From: Helicobacter pylori_CU
GTDB taxonomy: Bacteria; Campylobacterota; Campylobacteria; Campylobacterales; Helicobacteraceae
Direction of reading: 5' to 3'
Length of the DNA: 64,000 nucleotides
Assembly (NCBI RefSeq): GCF_000259235.1
Contig: NC_017733.1
Span: 1,054,001-1,118,000 of the forward strand
Notes under the pieces: generated by a model
Told to the model about the DNA's origin: nothing
The model's database searches: none
What the model saw: the letters and a program-made list of their open reading frames with translations, nothing else
Program-made: the position numbers and the translations under genes
Shown here: piece after piece, positions 17,684 through 26,840 of the stretch
Position numbering within the stretch: position 1 is the first letter of the stretch
Layout of the letters: every line of letters starts with the position of its first letter

Positions 17684-18807
17684 AAGAGTTTGCTTATAGC
17701 GAGCCTTGTTTAGATGAAGAAGATAAAAAGGCTGTTTTAGAGGTTTTAAATTCTAAACAGCTCACGCAAGGCAAACGCTCTCTGTTATTTGAAGAAGCTT
17801 TGTGCGAATTTTTGGGCGTTAAGCATGCACTGGTGTTTAACAGTGCGACTTCAGCCCTTTTAACGCTCTATAGGAATTTTAGCGGATTTAGTGCTGATTG
17901 CAATGAAATAATCACCACCCCTATAAGCTTTGTAGCGACGGCTAACATGCTCTTAGAGAGCGGCTATAAACCCGTATTTGCCGAAGTCAAAAACGATGGC
18001 AATATAGATGAATTGGCCCTAGAAAAGCTTATTAACGAAAGAACCAAAGCCATAGTGAGCGTGGATTATGCCGGTAAAAGCGTGGAAGTAGAAAGCGTTC
18101 AAAGGCTTTGCAAAAAGCATTCTTTGAGTTTTCTTTCTGACAGCTCGCATGCTCTAGGGAGCGAGTATCAAAACAAAAAAGTAGGAGGTTTTGCACTAGC
18201 GAGCGTGTTTAGTTTCCATGCCATTAAGCCTATCACTACGGCTGAGGGGGGAGCGGTCGTTACTAATAATAGCGAATTATATGAAAAAATGAAATTGTTT
18301 CGCTCTCATGGCATGCTCAAAAAAGATTTTTTTGAAGGCGAAGTCAAAAGCATAGGGCATAACTTCCGTTTGAATGAAATCCAAAGCGCTTTGGGTTTGA
18401 GCCAGCTTAAAAAAGCCCCCCTTTTAATGCAAAAAAGAGAAGAAATCGCTCTAATTTATGATGGGATTTTTAAAGATAACCCTTATTTCACCTCTTTACA
18501 CCCCTTGTTAAAATACAAAAGCTCTAACCACCTTTATCCTATTTTAATGCACCAAAAATTTTTTACATGCAAAAAACTCATTTTAGAAAATCTGCACAAG
18601 CGTGGCATTTTAGCCCAAGTGCATTACAAGCCCATTTACCAATACCAATTGTATCAACAGCTCTTCAACACAGCCCCATTAAAAAGCGCACAGGATTTTT
18701 ATAACGCTGAAATTTCCTTGCCTTGTCATGCGAATTTAGATTTAGAGAGTGTTAAAAACATCGCTCATGGCGTTTTAAAAACTTTTGAGGATTTTAAAAT
18801 AGATTGA
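17680..18807 (+). CDS. pseC: UDP-4-keto-6-deoxy-sugar aminotransferase PseC (pseudaminic acid pathway)
   Basis: PLP-dependent DegT/DnrJ/EryC1-family aminotransferase. In H. pylori it makes UDP-4-amino-4,6-dideoxy-N-acetyl-beta-L-altrosamine on the way to pseudaminic acid, which decorates flagellins and is needed for motility. The family pattern is clear: VFNSATSALL near residue 50, SDSSHALGSEY with the PLP-binding Asp, and FSFHAIKPITTAEGG with the Schiff-base lysine near residue 183. The length of 375 is standard. It initiates at TTG within the stop of the preceding gene and has no ribosome site of its own, which implies translational coupling. Confidence 0.93.
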   Translation: MKEFAYSEPCLDEEDKKAVLEVLNSKQLTQGKRSLLFEEALCEFLGVKHALVFNSATSALLTLYRNFSGFSADCNEIITTPISFVATANMLLESGYKPVFAEVKNDGNIDELALEKLINERTKAIVSVDYAGKSVEVESVQRLCKKHSLSFLSDSSHALGSEYQNKKVGGFALASVFSFHAIKPITTAEGGAVVTNNSELYEKMKLFRSHGMLKKDFFEGEVKSIGHNFRLNEIQSALGLSQLKKAPLLMQKREEIALIYDGIFKDNPYFTSLHPLLKYKSSNHLYPILMHQKFFTCKKLILENLHKRGILAQVHYKPIYQYQLYQQLFNTAPLKSAQDFYNAEISLPCHANLDLESVKNIAHGVLKTFEDFKID

Positions 18808-18843
18808 GTTTCATTTAGGGCTTCAAATTTTAATCATTAAGAA

Positions 18844-18928
18844 TGGTGCGGAAGAAAGGAATCGAACCTTCATGCCTTGCGGCGCTAGATCCTAAGTCTA
18901 GTGCGTCTACCAATTTCGCCACTTCCGC
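18844..18928 (-). tRNA. tRNA-Leu (anticodon UAG)
   Basis: The reverse complement folds as a class II tRNA. The acceptor stem is GCGGAAG/CTTCCGC with discriminator A and an encoded CCA. The anticodon stem is CTAGA/TCTAG with loop CTTAGGA (TAG). A long variable arm is present, and the T arm has GGTTCGATTCC. It lies alone between pseC and nrdB on the opposite strand. Confidence 0.95.
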
Positions 18929-19128
18929 ACACCGCACGCCATCGCATGCACATAAGAGTAGAAAATAAAGAAGCAGTATTTTAGCTGTTTAATCCTTTAA
19001 AAATACTGAAAAATTGAAGTTTTTTATAAATTTGGAGTTTTTTCTGGCTTTTAGGGGGTTTTAAATTCTTTTAAGGTATTCTAACGAGACTATATCATTA
19101 GGTAGTTTTAAGGAAATTAAGGAACACA

Positions 19129-20154
19129 ATGGAAGTTTCACGCAAGAAAATTTACAACCCCGATTCTACAGAAAGTGTGAATGAAAGAAAGATTTTTGGG
19201 GGTAATCCTACAAGCATGTTTGATTTGAATAAAATCAAGTATCAATGGGCGGATCATTTGTGGAAAACGATGCTCGCTAACACTTGGTTTGCTGAAGAAG
19301 TGAGCATGAATGATGACAAAAGGGATTATTTGAAATTGAGTGCAGAAGAAAAGATCGGTTATGACAGAGCTTTAGCGCAACTCATTTTTATGGATAGCTT
19401 GCAAACCAATAATTTAATTGATAATGTCAATCCCTTTATCACCAGTCCCGAAATCAATTTGTGTTTGGTGCGCCAAGCTTATGAAGAAGCCTTACACAGC
19501 CATGCGTATGCGGTGATGGTAGAAAGCATTAGTGCAAATACTGAAGAAATTTATGACATGTGGCGTAACGATATGCAATTAAAAAGCAAGAACGACTATA
19601 TCGCGCAAGTGTATATGGAATTAGCCAAAAACCCTACAGAAGAAAACATCCTCAAAGCGCTTTTTGCGAACCAGATTTTAGAGGGGATTTATTTTTATAG
19701 CGGGTTTAGCTATTTTTACACTTTGGCTAGGAGCGGTAAAATGCTAGGCTCAGCACAAATGATTCGTTTTATCCAAAGAGATGAAGTAACGCATTTGATT
19801 TTATTCCAAAACATGATCAACGCTTTAAGGAATGAAAGAGCGGATCTATTCACGCCAAAATTGATTAATGAAGTCATAGAAATGTTTAAAAAAGCGGTAG
19901 AAATTGAAGCCTCATGGGGGGATTATATCACGCAAGGCAAGATTTTAGGACTCACTTCAAGTTTGATTGAGCAATACATCCAGTTTTTAGCAGATAGCCG
20001 TTTGAGTAAGGTGGGTATCGCTAAAGTTTATGGCGTCCAACACCCCATTAAATGGGTAGAGAGCTTTTCAAGTTTCAATGAGCAACGCTCCAATTTCTTT
20101 GAAGCTAGGGTGAGTAATTACGCTAAAGGGAGCGTGAGTTTTGATGATTTTTAA
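19129..20154 (+). CDS. nrdB: Ribonucleoside-diphosphate reductase beta subunit (class Ia)
   Basis: Holds the diiron-tyrosyl cofactor used by NrdA to reduce ribonucleotides. The iron ligands and radical tyrosine are visible in EEALHSHAY (Glu-x-x-His-x-x-x-Tyr spacing as in the class Ia enzyme), with further ligands in NQILEGIYFYSGF and RDEVTHLILF. The first Asp ligand lies in FMDSLQTNN. The length of 341 residues is slightly shorter than E. coli NrdB, as usual in epsilonproteobacteria. nrdA is not adjacent. TTAAGG precedes the ATG by about seven bases. pcm follows after nine bases. Confidence 0.94.
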   Translation: MEVSRKKIYNPDSTESVNERKIFGGNPTSMFDLNKIKYQWADHLWKTMLANTWFAEEVSMNDDKRDYLKLSAEEKIGYDRALAQLIFMDSLQTNNLIDNVNPFITSPEINLCLVRQAYEEALHSHAYAVMVESISANTEEIYDMWRNDMQLKSKNDYIAQVYMELAKNPTEENILKALFANQILEGIYFYSGFSYFYTLARSGKMLGSAQMIRFIQRDEVTHLILFQNMINALRNERADLFTPKLINEVIEMFKKAVEIEASWGDYITQGKILGLTSSLIEQYIQFLADSRLSKVGIAKVYGVQHPIKWVESFSSFNEQRSNFFEARVSNYAKGSVSFDDF

Positions 20155-20163
20155 GGGGCTTGT

Positions 20164-20793
20164 TTGAATAGTATTAAAAACCATTTGATGTGTGAAGAAA
20201 TCCACAAGCGTTTCAATTTGCACCCCAAAGTGAGGAAAGCTATGGAGAGCATTGAAAGGGAGGTTTTTGTGCCAGCCCCCTTTAAACACTTTGCCTACAC
20301 TTTAAACGCTCTTTCTATGCAAGCGCAACAATACATTTCTTCGCCCTTAACCGTGGCCAAAATGACGCAATATTTAGAAATCGATCATGTGGATAGCGTG
20401 CTAGAAATTGGCTGTGGGAGCGGCTATCAAGCGGCGGTGCTGTCTCAAATTTTCAGGCGCGTTTTTAGCGTTGAAAGGATTGAAAGCTTGTATTTAGAAG
20501 CGCGTTTGCGCCTTAAAAATCTCGGTTTAGACAATGTCCATGTCAAATTCGCTGATGGGAACAAGGGCTGGGATCAATACGCCCCCTATGATAGGATTTT
20601 GTTCTCTGCTTGCGCTAAAAATATCCCCCAAGCGCTTATTGATCAGCTTGAAGAAGGCGGGATATTAGTCGCACCCATTCAAGAAAATAACGAGCAAGTC
20701 ATCAAACGCTTTGTGAAGCAAAATAACGCTTTGCGCGTCCAAAAAGTGTTAGAAAAATGCTCGTTTGTGCCTGTTGTAGATGGGGTGCAATAA
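20164..20793 (+). CDS. pcm: Protein-L-isoaspartate O-methyltransferase
   Basis: Repairs isoaspartyl residues in aged proteins by SAM-dependent carboxyl methylation. The family signature includes QQYISSPLTVAKMTQ (substrate-binding Ser in the SSP loop) and the SAM site VLEIGCGSGYQAAVL at about residues 79-93, then the YDRILFSAC motif. It has a TTG start with AAGGGG six bases before it. The length of 209 is normal. It runs in the nrdB-pcm-permease-truA direction with short gaps. Confidence 0.92.
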   Translation: MNSIKNHLMCEEIHKRFNLHPKVRKAMESIEREVFVPAPFKHFAYTLNALSMQAQQYISSPLTVAKMTQYLEIDHVDSVLEIGCGSGYQAAVLSQIFRRVFSVERIESLYLEARLRLKNLGLDNVHVKFADGNKGWDQYAPYDRILFSACAKNIPQALIDQLEEGGILVAPIQENNEQVIKRFVKQNNALRVQKVLEKCSFVPVVDGVQ

Positions 20794-20803
20794 AGATTAA
20801 GGC

Positions 20804-21841
20804 ATGATTAAACACTATCTTTTCATGGCGGTTTCGCAAGTCTTTTTCTCTTTCTTTTTAGTGCTGTTTTTTATCTCTTCTATCGTGTTATTAATCAGTA
20901 TTGCAAGCGTAACGCTCGTGATTAAAGTGAGCTTTTTGGATCTGGTGCAACTCTTCTTATATTCCTTACCAGGAACCATTTTTTTTATTTTGCCGATCAC
21001 TTTTTTTGCGGCTTGCGCTTTAGGGCTTTCAAGGCTTAGCTATGACCATGAATTGTTAGTGTTTTTCTCTTTAGGGGTTTCGCCTAAAACAATGACTAAA
21101 GCGTTTGTGCCTTTAAGTCTGTTAGTGAGCGCGATTTTATTGGTGTTTTCGCTCATTTTAATCCCCACTTCTAAGAGCGCTTATTACGGGTTTTTGCGTC
21201 AAAAAAAAGACAAGATTGATATTAACATCAGGGCCGGTGAATTCGGGCAAAAATTAGGCGATTGGCTCGTGTATGTGGATAAGACTGAAAACAATTCCTA
21301 TGATAATTTGGTGCTTTTTTCTAATAAAAGCCTTTCTCAAGAAAGCTTTATTCTGGCTCAAAAAGGCAATATCAACAATCAAAACGGCGTGTTTGAATTG
21401 AATTTGTATAACGGGCATGCGTATTTCACTCAAGGCGATAAAATGCGTAAAGTTGATTTTGAAGAATTGCATTTGCGCAACAAGCTCAAGTCTTTCAATT
21501 CTAATGATGCGGCTTATTTGCAAGGCACGGATTATTTGGGCTATTGGAAAAAAGCCTTTGGTAAAAACGCTAATAAAAATCAAAAACGCCGTTTTTCTCA
21601 AGCGATCTTAGTTTCCTTATTCCCTTTAGCGAGCGTGTTTTTAATCCCTTTATTTGGCATCGCCAACCCACGATTCAAAACGAATTGGAGTTATTTTTAT
21701 GTCCTTGGAGCGGTTGGGGTTTATTTTTTAATGGTGCATGTGATTTCTACAGATTTGTTTTTGATGACCTTTTTCTTCCCCTTTATTTGGGCGTTTGCCT
21801 CTTATTTATTGTTTAGAAGATTCATTTTAAAGCGTTATTAA
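20804..21841 (+). CDS. lptG: LPS export permease of the LptF/LptG (YjgP/YjgQ) family
   Basis: Inner-membrane component that, with LptB ATPase and a second permease, extracts LPS toward the outer membrane. It has three hydrophobic segments at the N-terminus (about 10-120), a periplasmic beta-jellyroll stretch (about 125-265) and three C-terminal helices, the standard LptF/G layout. LptF and LptG cannot be told apart confidently by eye; the LptG label follows the usual annotation. The truA ATG follows the TAA directly. Confidence 0.78.
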   Translation: MIKHYLFMAVSQVFFSFFLVLFFISSIVLLISIASVTLVIKVSFLDLVQLFLYSLPGTIFFILPITFFAACALGLSRLSYDHELLVFFSLGVSPKTMTKAFVPLSLLVSAILLVFSLILIPTSKSAYYGFLRQKKDKIDINIRAGEFGQKLGDWLVYVDKTENNSYDNLVLFSNKSLSQESFILAQKGNINNQNGVFELNLYNGHAYFTQGDKMRKVDFEELHLRNKLKSFNSNDAAYLQGTDYLGYWKKAFGKNANKNQKRRFSQAILVSLFPLASVFLIPLFGIANPRFKTNWSYFYVLGAVGVYFLMVHVISTDLFLMTFFFPFIWAFASYLLFRRFILKRY

Positions 21842-22570
21842 ATGCGTTGTTTTAAGGCCACTATCGCTTATGATGGGGCGTATTTTTTAGGCTATGCCAA
21901 ACAGCCTAACAAACTCGGCGTTCAGGATAAAATAGAGGGCGCTTTAAACGCACTAGGGATTAAAAGCGTTGTGGTTGCGGCTGGGCGCACGGATAAAGGC
22001 GTGCATGCGAACAACCAAGCGCTGTCTTTTCACGCTCCAAAACACTGGAGCGCTGATAAATTATTTTATTACCTAGCCCCCAAACTCGCCCCGCATATTG
22101 TCTTAAAAAAGCTAGAAGAAAAGAACTTTCATGCGCGTTTTGACGCTCAAAAAAGAGCGTATCGTTACCTTTTGACGAAGAATTTAAAAACGCCTTTTTT
22201 AGCGCCTTATATCGCTTGTGGGGATTATGGCTCACTAGATTTATTAAATACCGCTTTAAAACAATTCACAGGCAAGCATGATTTTTCCATGTTTAAGAAA
22301 GAAGGTGGGGCGATAACCAATCCTAATCGCATCATTTTTAACGCTTTGGCTTATAAAACTTTTATCATGGGGCATGAGTGCGTGGTGTTTAAAATCATTG
22401 GCGATGCGTTTTTACGCTCCAGCGTGCGTTTGATCATTCAAGCGTGCGTTCAATACTCCTTAGAAAAAATCACGCTCGCTGAAATTCAAGCACAAATCCA
22501 TAACCTCAAAGCCACTATAAGAACGCCCATAATGGCTAATGGCTTGTATTTGCACAGGGTGTATTATTGA
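21842..22570 (+). CDS. truA: tRNA pseudouridine(38-40) synthase TruA
   Basis: Isomerises uridine to pseudouridine in the anticodon arm. The catalytic Asp51 sits in AAGRTDKGVHA. Further conserved blocks are FHARFDAQKRAYRY and FLRSSVR near the C-terminus. The length of 242 is normal. It begins directly after the permease stop and its 3' end overlaps the end of convergent galE by seven bases. Confidence 0.94.
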   Translation: MRCFKATIAYDGAYFLGYAKQPNKLGVQDKIEGALNALGIKSVVVAAGRTDKGVHANNQALSFHAPKHWSADKLFYYLAPKLAPHIVLKKLEEKNFHARFDAQKRAYRYLLTKNLKTPFLAPYIACGDYGSLDLLNTALKQFTGKHDFSMFKKEGGAITNPNRIIFNALAYKTFIMGHECVVFKIIGDAFLRSSVRLIIQACVQYSLEKITLAEIQAQIHNLKATIRTPIMANGLYLHRVYY

Positions 22571-23598
22571 AACCTTAAAAGGTGTTCTTCCCAATCTAGA
22601 GCACTTTTGATAATGGTGTCTAGACTGTCATAAAGGGGTTTGAAAGAGGTGTTTTGTAAGATTTTAGCGTTATTGGCAATAAGGCTTGCTGGATCGCCCT
22701 GTCGTTTGTCTAAAATTTCCACTAAAAAATCGTTGTTTGAGATTTCTTTGACCTTTTCTATCACTTCTTTCACGCTATGGCCTTGATTGTAGCCGACATT
22801 ATAGATCTCGCTCTTATTTTTTTCTAAAAGGGTTTGATAGCTCGCTAAATGCGCGTTAGCCAAATCATCTACATGGATATAATCCCTAATGCAAGTGCCA
22901 TCTCTTGTGGGGTAGTTAGTGCCAAAAATCCCCATTTTTTTCCTTTTCCCCACCGCGCATTCGCATGCAATTTTGATCAAATGCGTGGCGTTAAGCGTGC
23001 GTTGCCCTAGCGTGTAAGGCGTGGTATAATCATTGCACATGCATGCCCCAGCCACATTGAAATAGCGCAAAATAACGCATTTAAAATCCGCTATTTTAGA
23101 AGTGTCCAACAAAATCCTTTCGCTCATCATTTTAGACGCTCCATAAGGATTAATGGGGTTTAAGGGGCTTTCTTCATTCAAGCTTGAACTAGATTCGCCA
23201 TAAACCACGGCCGTGGAAGAAAAAATAAAACGCTTGATTGCATGTTTTAAACAAAGTTTGACAAGCTCTAAAGTGTTGAGCGTGTTGTTGGTGTAGTATT
23301 CTAAAGGCAAGCGCGTGGATTCTTCTACTGAGATTTTAGCCCCAAAATGCAAGACAGCTTCAATAGGATCTTTTAGCTGTTGCTTATTCAAAAAGGCGTC
23401 TAATTTGTGGGTTTCATTCAAATTCGCTTGAATAAAAGTAACCCTATTAGGGTAGTAATGCTCTAACGCTTTGATATGCTCTAAAAAACCGGTGCTTAAG
23501 TCATCTACAATAATGATATTTTCTTTGGTTTTTTCTAAAAACGCCCTTGCGGTATGCGAGCCTATATAACCGCACGCTCCTGTGAGTAATAATGCCAT
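22564..23598 (-). CDS. galE: UDP-glucose 4-epimerase
   Basis: Interconverts UDP-glucose and UDP-galactose, supplying galactose for LPS/Lewis antigen synthesis. Rossmann-fold extended SDR: NAD loop TGACGYIGSHTA at the N-terminus, SSTAVVYGE and the catalytic YGASK. The ATG at 23598 (MALLLTGACG) is chosen over the upstream start at 23628 because AAGGGG lies five bases before it; this gives the usual 344 residues. Single gene, convergent with truA. Confidence 0.94.
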   Translation of the reverse strand: MALLLTGACGYIGSHTARAFLEKTKENIIIVDDLSTGFLEHIKALEHYYPNRVTFIQANLNETHKLDAFLNKQQLKDPIEAVLHFGAKISVEESTRLPLEYYTNNTLNTLELVKLCLKHAIKRFIFSSTAVVYGESSSSLNEESPLNPINPYGASKMMSERILLDTSKIADFKCVILRYFNVAGACMCNDYTTPYTLGQRTLNATHLIKIACECAVGKRKKMGIFGTNYPTRDGTCIRDYIHVDDLANAHLASYQTLLEKNKSEIYNVGYNQGHSVKEVIEKVKEISNNDFLVEILDKRQGDPASLIANNAKILQNTSFKPLYDSLDTIIKSALDWEEHLLRFQ

Positions 23599-23712
23599 AA
23601 AACCCCTTTTAAAATGAAAAAATAACAACTATTATAACATCTTAATCCCATTTATCATTTAAGGATTTCTTAAGAAAATTTAATCTATAATTTCATCTTT
23701 ATTGGCTTTTAA

Positions 23713-23789
<77 letters not shown>

Positions 23790-23804
23790 TTTTTTACCAT
23801 CTTT

Positions 23805-23880
23805 GGGGAATTAGCTCAGCTGGGAGAGCGCCTGCTTTGCACGCAGGAGGTCAGCGGTTCGATCCCGCTATTCTCCACCA
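23805..23880 (+). tRNA. tRNA-Ala (anticodon UGC)
   Basis: 76-base cloverleaf with acceptor stem GGGGAAT/ATTCTCC (one G-U pair), encoded ACCA, and anticodon stem CCTGC/GCAGG with loop TTTGCAC. Paired with tRNA-Ile as in many rRNA spacers, but no rRNA lies in this window. Confidence 0.97.
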
Positions 23881-24318
23881 TTGTTTTCTCCTTAATTTTT
23901 TCTTTTTATCAGTCGTGTCTTGGTTGAGAAATCCTAAACGATTGGATCGTCTTTGTTTAACGCCGCAAGTCTTTTAACTCAAAGCTCCTTGATGGAATAT
24001 TAAATTGGATTGAGATTTTTAGATTTTTTGTTTGCTTTGTTCTTTATATTGTGCAAAATCTCTTTTGCTTTATAATCTTTCGCTTTCTATCTTTGGCGGC
24101 TTTATCGGCTTATATTTGTTCTAGGGGGCTTAAAATTTTAGGGTTTTGGGTTTTTCAATGATTGTAAGCGTGTTGTTACTAAATTGTGGGTTTTGAGCGC
24201 TTCATTCTTTCTTTATTGGCTCAATTCAAGCCTTTCGTTAGAGCGTGGAAAAAATGTTAGAAACCCTTACAAAACAAGCTAATATATTCTATTCAATTTA
24301 TTTCAAGGACAAACAAAC
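23881..24318. other. 438-bp AT-rich gap after tRNA-Ala, no recognisable gene
   Basis: I see no coding frame with a start and ribosome site, no tRNA and no strong hairpin here. The last part holds TATATT around 24281 and CAAGGA at 24303-24308, which fit a promoter and ribosome site for the next gene. The rest could be leftover rRNA-operon spacer or unannotated leader RNA; neither is shown. Confidence 0.4.
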
Positions 24319-25854
24319 ATGAAAAAATTTCTTTATACCCTACTCGTGCTTCTTTTAATCGGCCTTTTAACAACCTATCTTATCCTTTTTACAGAATGGG
24401 GGAATAAGATCATCGCTTCGTATATAGAGAAAAAAATCAACCCGAACGAGCGTTATTTGAGCGTTAAAACCTTTAAATTGAGATTCAACTCTTTAGATTT
24501 TAAAGCTCAAGCCAACGATGATTCCACGCTCATTCTTAAAGGGGATTTCTCACTTTTAAAGCAAAGCGTAAATTTGAATTACCATATAGATATTAAAAAT
24601 TTACGCTCTTTCAAAGAATGGATACCCTACCCTTTAAGGGGGGCTATTGTTACTTCTGGGAACATTAAAGGGCATAGAAAAGCCCTTGTGATTCAAGGCG
24701 TCTCTGATGTCGCTCAATCCCACACTGCCTACAACGCCCTTTTAAATGATTTCAAGCTTTCTCACTTAAGCTTGAACGCAAAAGACGCCAATTTAGAAGA
24801 TTTGCTTTATTTACTCAACCGCCCCGCTTATGCGAACGCAAAAGTGTCCTTACAAGCGGATTTTAACTCTCTAAAGCCTTTAGAAGGGCATTTGATCCTA
24901 ACAGCTAATGACGCTTTAATCAATAACGCCCTAATCAATCAAATCTTTCATTTAAACCTTAAAGACACGCTTATCTTCAACCTCTCGCACTCAAGCGATT
25001 TTAAAGAAAACAAAGCCATCAGCGATACCACCCTAACTAGTCCTTTAGCCAATTTCACAGCCCTAAAAAGCGAATATTCTTTCCCTACTTTAAAACTCAA
25101 CGCCCCCTACACTTTAGAAATACCCAATCTAGCCAAACTCCAAAACATGATTAACCACCCCTTAAAAGGGAGCTTGACTTTAAACGGCAATATAGAGCAA
25201 AGCCCCAAACTTTTAAAAGTCAGCGGCCATTCAAATTTACTAGACGGCGCACTGGATTTCACGCTTTTAAATAAAGATTTGAAAGCCCGTTTTTCCAATA
25301 TTTCCACTTTAAAAGCCCTAGATTTATTCCATTACCCTAAATTTTTCCAATCCGTTGCAGACGCTAACTTGGATTATGATCTTATCGCTAAGCAAGGCGT
25401 ATTGAAAGCCCGCCTAAAAAACGCAAGATTCCTCAAAAATGCATTCAGCGATTTCCTCTACTCCATTTCTAAATTTGATATTACTAAAGAAATCTATAAC
25501 GATACCAATCTGGTAAGCCAAATCAACCAGCAACGCCTACTCTCTGATTTGAGTTTAAAAAGCCCCAAAACCCAATTGAAAATCCATAACGGCTTGTTGG
25601 ATTTAAACACCAAGCAAATTGACATGCTCATGGATGCGGAAATTTTAAAATTCGTTTTTAAAATGAAACTTCAAGGTAACATGCACCAGCCAAAATTTTC
25701 CCTCATTTTAAATGAGAAAGCCATCCAACAAAACCTGCAACAAGGCTTGAAAGAAATCTTAAAAAATGACACCCTTAAAAAAGGTTTAGATCATTTGCTT
25801 AAAGATGATAAGCTCAAAGAAAAGCTTGAAAAAGGGCTTAAGGGGCTTTTTTAA
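24319..25854 (+). CDS. AsmA-like large periplasmic/envelope protein, unknown function
   Basis: The product has 511 residues. One N-terminal membrane anchor (about 4-26) is followed by a long beta-rich region with recurring short segments of alternating hydrophobic residues around LKG, LNGNIE and KLQGNMHQPKFSL. The amphipathic tail is Lys/Leu rich (about 475-511). This layout resembles AsmA/TamB-type envelope proteins that handle lipid transport or outer membrane assembly, but the match is by overall architecture, not by a diagnostic motif. AAGGA precedes the ATG. It is followed by a short-chain dehydrogenase 17 bases on. It corresponds to HP0358 from memory. Confidence 0.7.
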   Translation: MKKFLYTLLVLLLIGLLTTYLILFTEWGNKIIASYIEKKINPNERYLSVKTFKLRFNSLDFKAQANDDSTLILKGDFSLLKQSVNLNYHIDIKNLRSFKEWIPYPLRGAIVTSGNIKGHRKALVIQGVSDVAQSHTAYNALLNDFKLSHLSLNAKDANLEDLLYLLNRPAYANAKVSLQADFNSLKPLEGHLILTANDALINNALINQIFHLNLKDTLIFNLSHSSDFKENKAISDTTLTSPLANFTALKSEYSFPTLKLNAPYTLEIPNLAKLQNMINHPLKGSLTLNGNIEQSPKLLKVSGHSNLLDGALDFTLLNKDLKARFSNISTLKALDLFHYPKFFQSVADANLDYDLIAKQGVLKARLKNARFLKNAFSDFLYSISKFDITKEIYNDTNLVSQINQQRLLSDLSLKSPKTQLKIHNGLLDLNTKQIDMLMDAEILKFVFKMKLQGNMHQPKFSLILNEKAIQQNLQQGLKEILKNDTLKKGLDHLLKDDKLKEKLEKGLKGLF

Positions 25855-25871
25855 AATTTTAAAGGATAGAA

Positions 25872-26624
25872 ATGGCGCACATTTTAGTTAGCGGGGCGAC
25901 TTCAGGGTTTGGGCTAGAAATCGCTAAGGCGTTTTTACAAAAAAACCATGTGGTTTTTGGCACAGGGAGGCGAAAAGAGAATTTGCAAAAATTACAACTC
26001 GCTTACCCTAAGCGTTTCATTCCCTTGTGTTTTGATCTTCAAAACAAGCTTGAAACTAAGCGAGCGGTAGAGACTATTTTTTCCATGACGGATCGCATTG
26101 ACGCTTTAATCAATAACGCCGGCTTAGCGCTAGGCTTGAACAAGGCTTATGAATGCGAGTTAGACGACTGGGAAATCATGATAGACACGAATATCAAGGG
26201 GTTGTTGCATCTCACCCGTTTGATCTTGCCCTCTATGATAGAGCATGACCAAGGGACTATCATCAACCTTGGCTCTATCGCTGGCACTTACCCCTATCCT
26301 GGCGGGAATGTCTATGGAGCGAGCAAGGCGTTTGTGAAGCAATTTTCTTTAAATTTGCGAGCGGATTTGGCTGGCACTAATATCAGAGTGAGCAATGTTG
26401 AACCCGGTTTGTGCGGCGAAACCGAATTCAGCATGGTGCGTTTTAAGGGCGATAAAATCAAAGCCCAATCCGTCTATGAAAACACCCTTTACCTCAAGCC
26501 ACAAGATATTGCTAACATCGTGCTATGGATTTACGAACAACCCTCGCATGTCAATATCAACTGCATAGAAATCATGCCCACAAGCCAAACTTTCGCTCCC
26601 CTACCCACCCATAAAAACCCTTAA
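25872..26624 (+). CDS. Short-chain dehydrogenase/reductase (SDR, YdfG-like)
   Basis: NAD(P)-dependent classical SDR of 250 residues. The cofactor loop GATSGFGLE lies at about residues 8-16, NNAG at about 79-82, the catalytic Ser in LGSIAG and the YxxxK pair in YGASK at about 155-159. The arginines of GTGRRKEN after strand two suggest NADPH preference. The C-terminal EPGLCGETEFS loop resembles YdfG-type serine/3-hydroxy-acid dehydrogenases, a tentative substrate guess. AAAGGA precedes the ATG. Confidence 0.87.
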   Translation: MAHILVSGATSGFGLEIAKAFLQKNHVVFGTGRRKENLQKLQLAYPKRFIPLCFDLQNKLETKRAVETIFSMTDRIDALINNAGLALGLNKAYECELDDWEIMIDTNIKGLLHLTRLILPSMIEHDQGTIINLGSIAGTYPYPGGNVYGASKAFVKQFSLNLRADLAGTNIRVSNVEPGLCGETEFSMVRFKGDKIKAQSVYENTLYLKPQDIANIVLWIYEQPSHVNINCIEIMPTSQTFAPLPTHKNP

Positions 26625-26730
26625 GGGGTTTAAAAATAAAGGCTTTGTTTTGGTTAAATACTTAAGGTTTTTTAAACTTTAACGACTCTTTAAGTTTTAA
26701 AAAAAAAAGAATTTTGGTTGCTTTATTTTA

Positions 26731-26791
26731 AACTCATTATCTTAAGGGGATAAGGGGTATTTTGAAATAATCCTCCCCTAAAATCCCCCTA
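26731..26791. repeat. Dispersed intergenic repeat, copy 1 (hairpin-forming)
   Basis: A block with TTAAGGGGATAAGGGG, a TTTTGAAAT spacer and CCCCTAAAATCCCCC can fold G-rich arm on C-rich arm. A closely similar block occurs at 56759-56820. This copy lies between the SDR gene and hcpC, the point where the HP0357-like and HP1098-like gene orders join. Confidence 0.55.
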
Positions 26792-26840
26792 ACCCAAGAA
26801 GACCGCTTTTTTAAAGCCGTTTGATCAAGCCTTATTCAAA

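Noticed and set aside
18844..18928. tRNA-Leu as an integration site with attached element
   Set aside because: Neighbours on both sides are ordinary core genes and no integrase or duplicated tRNA end is present.
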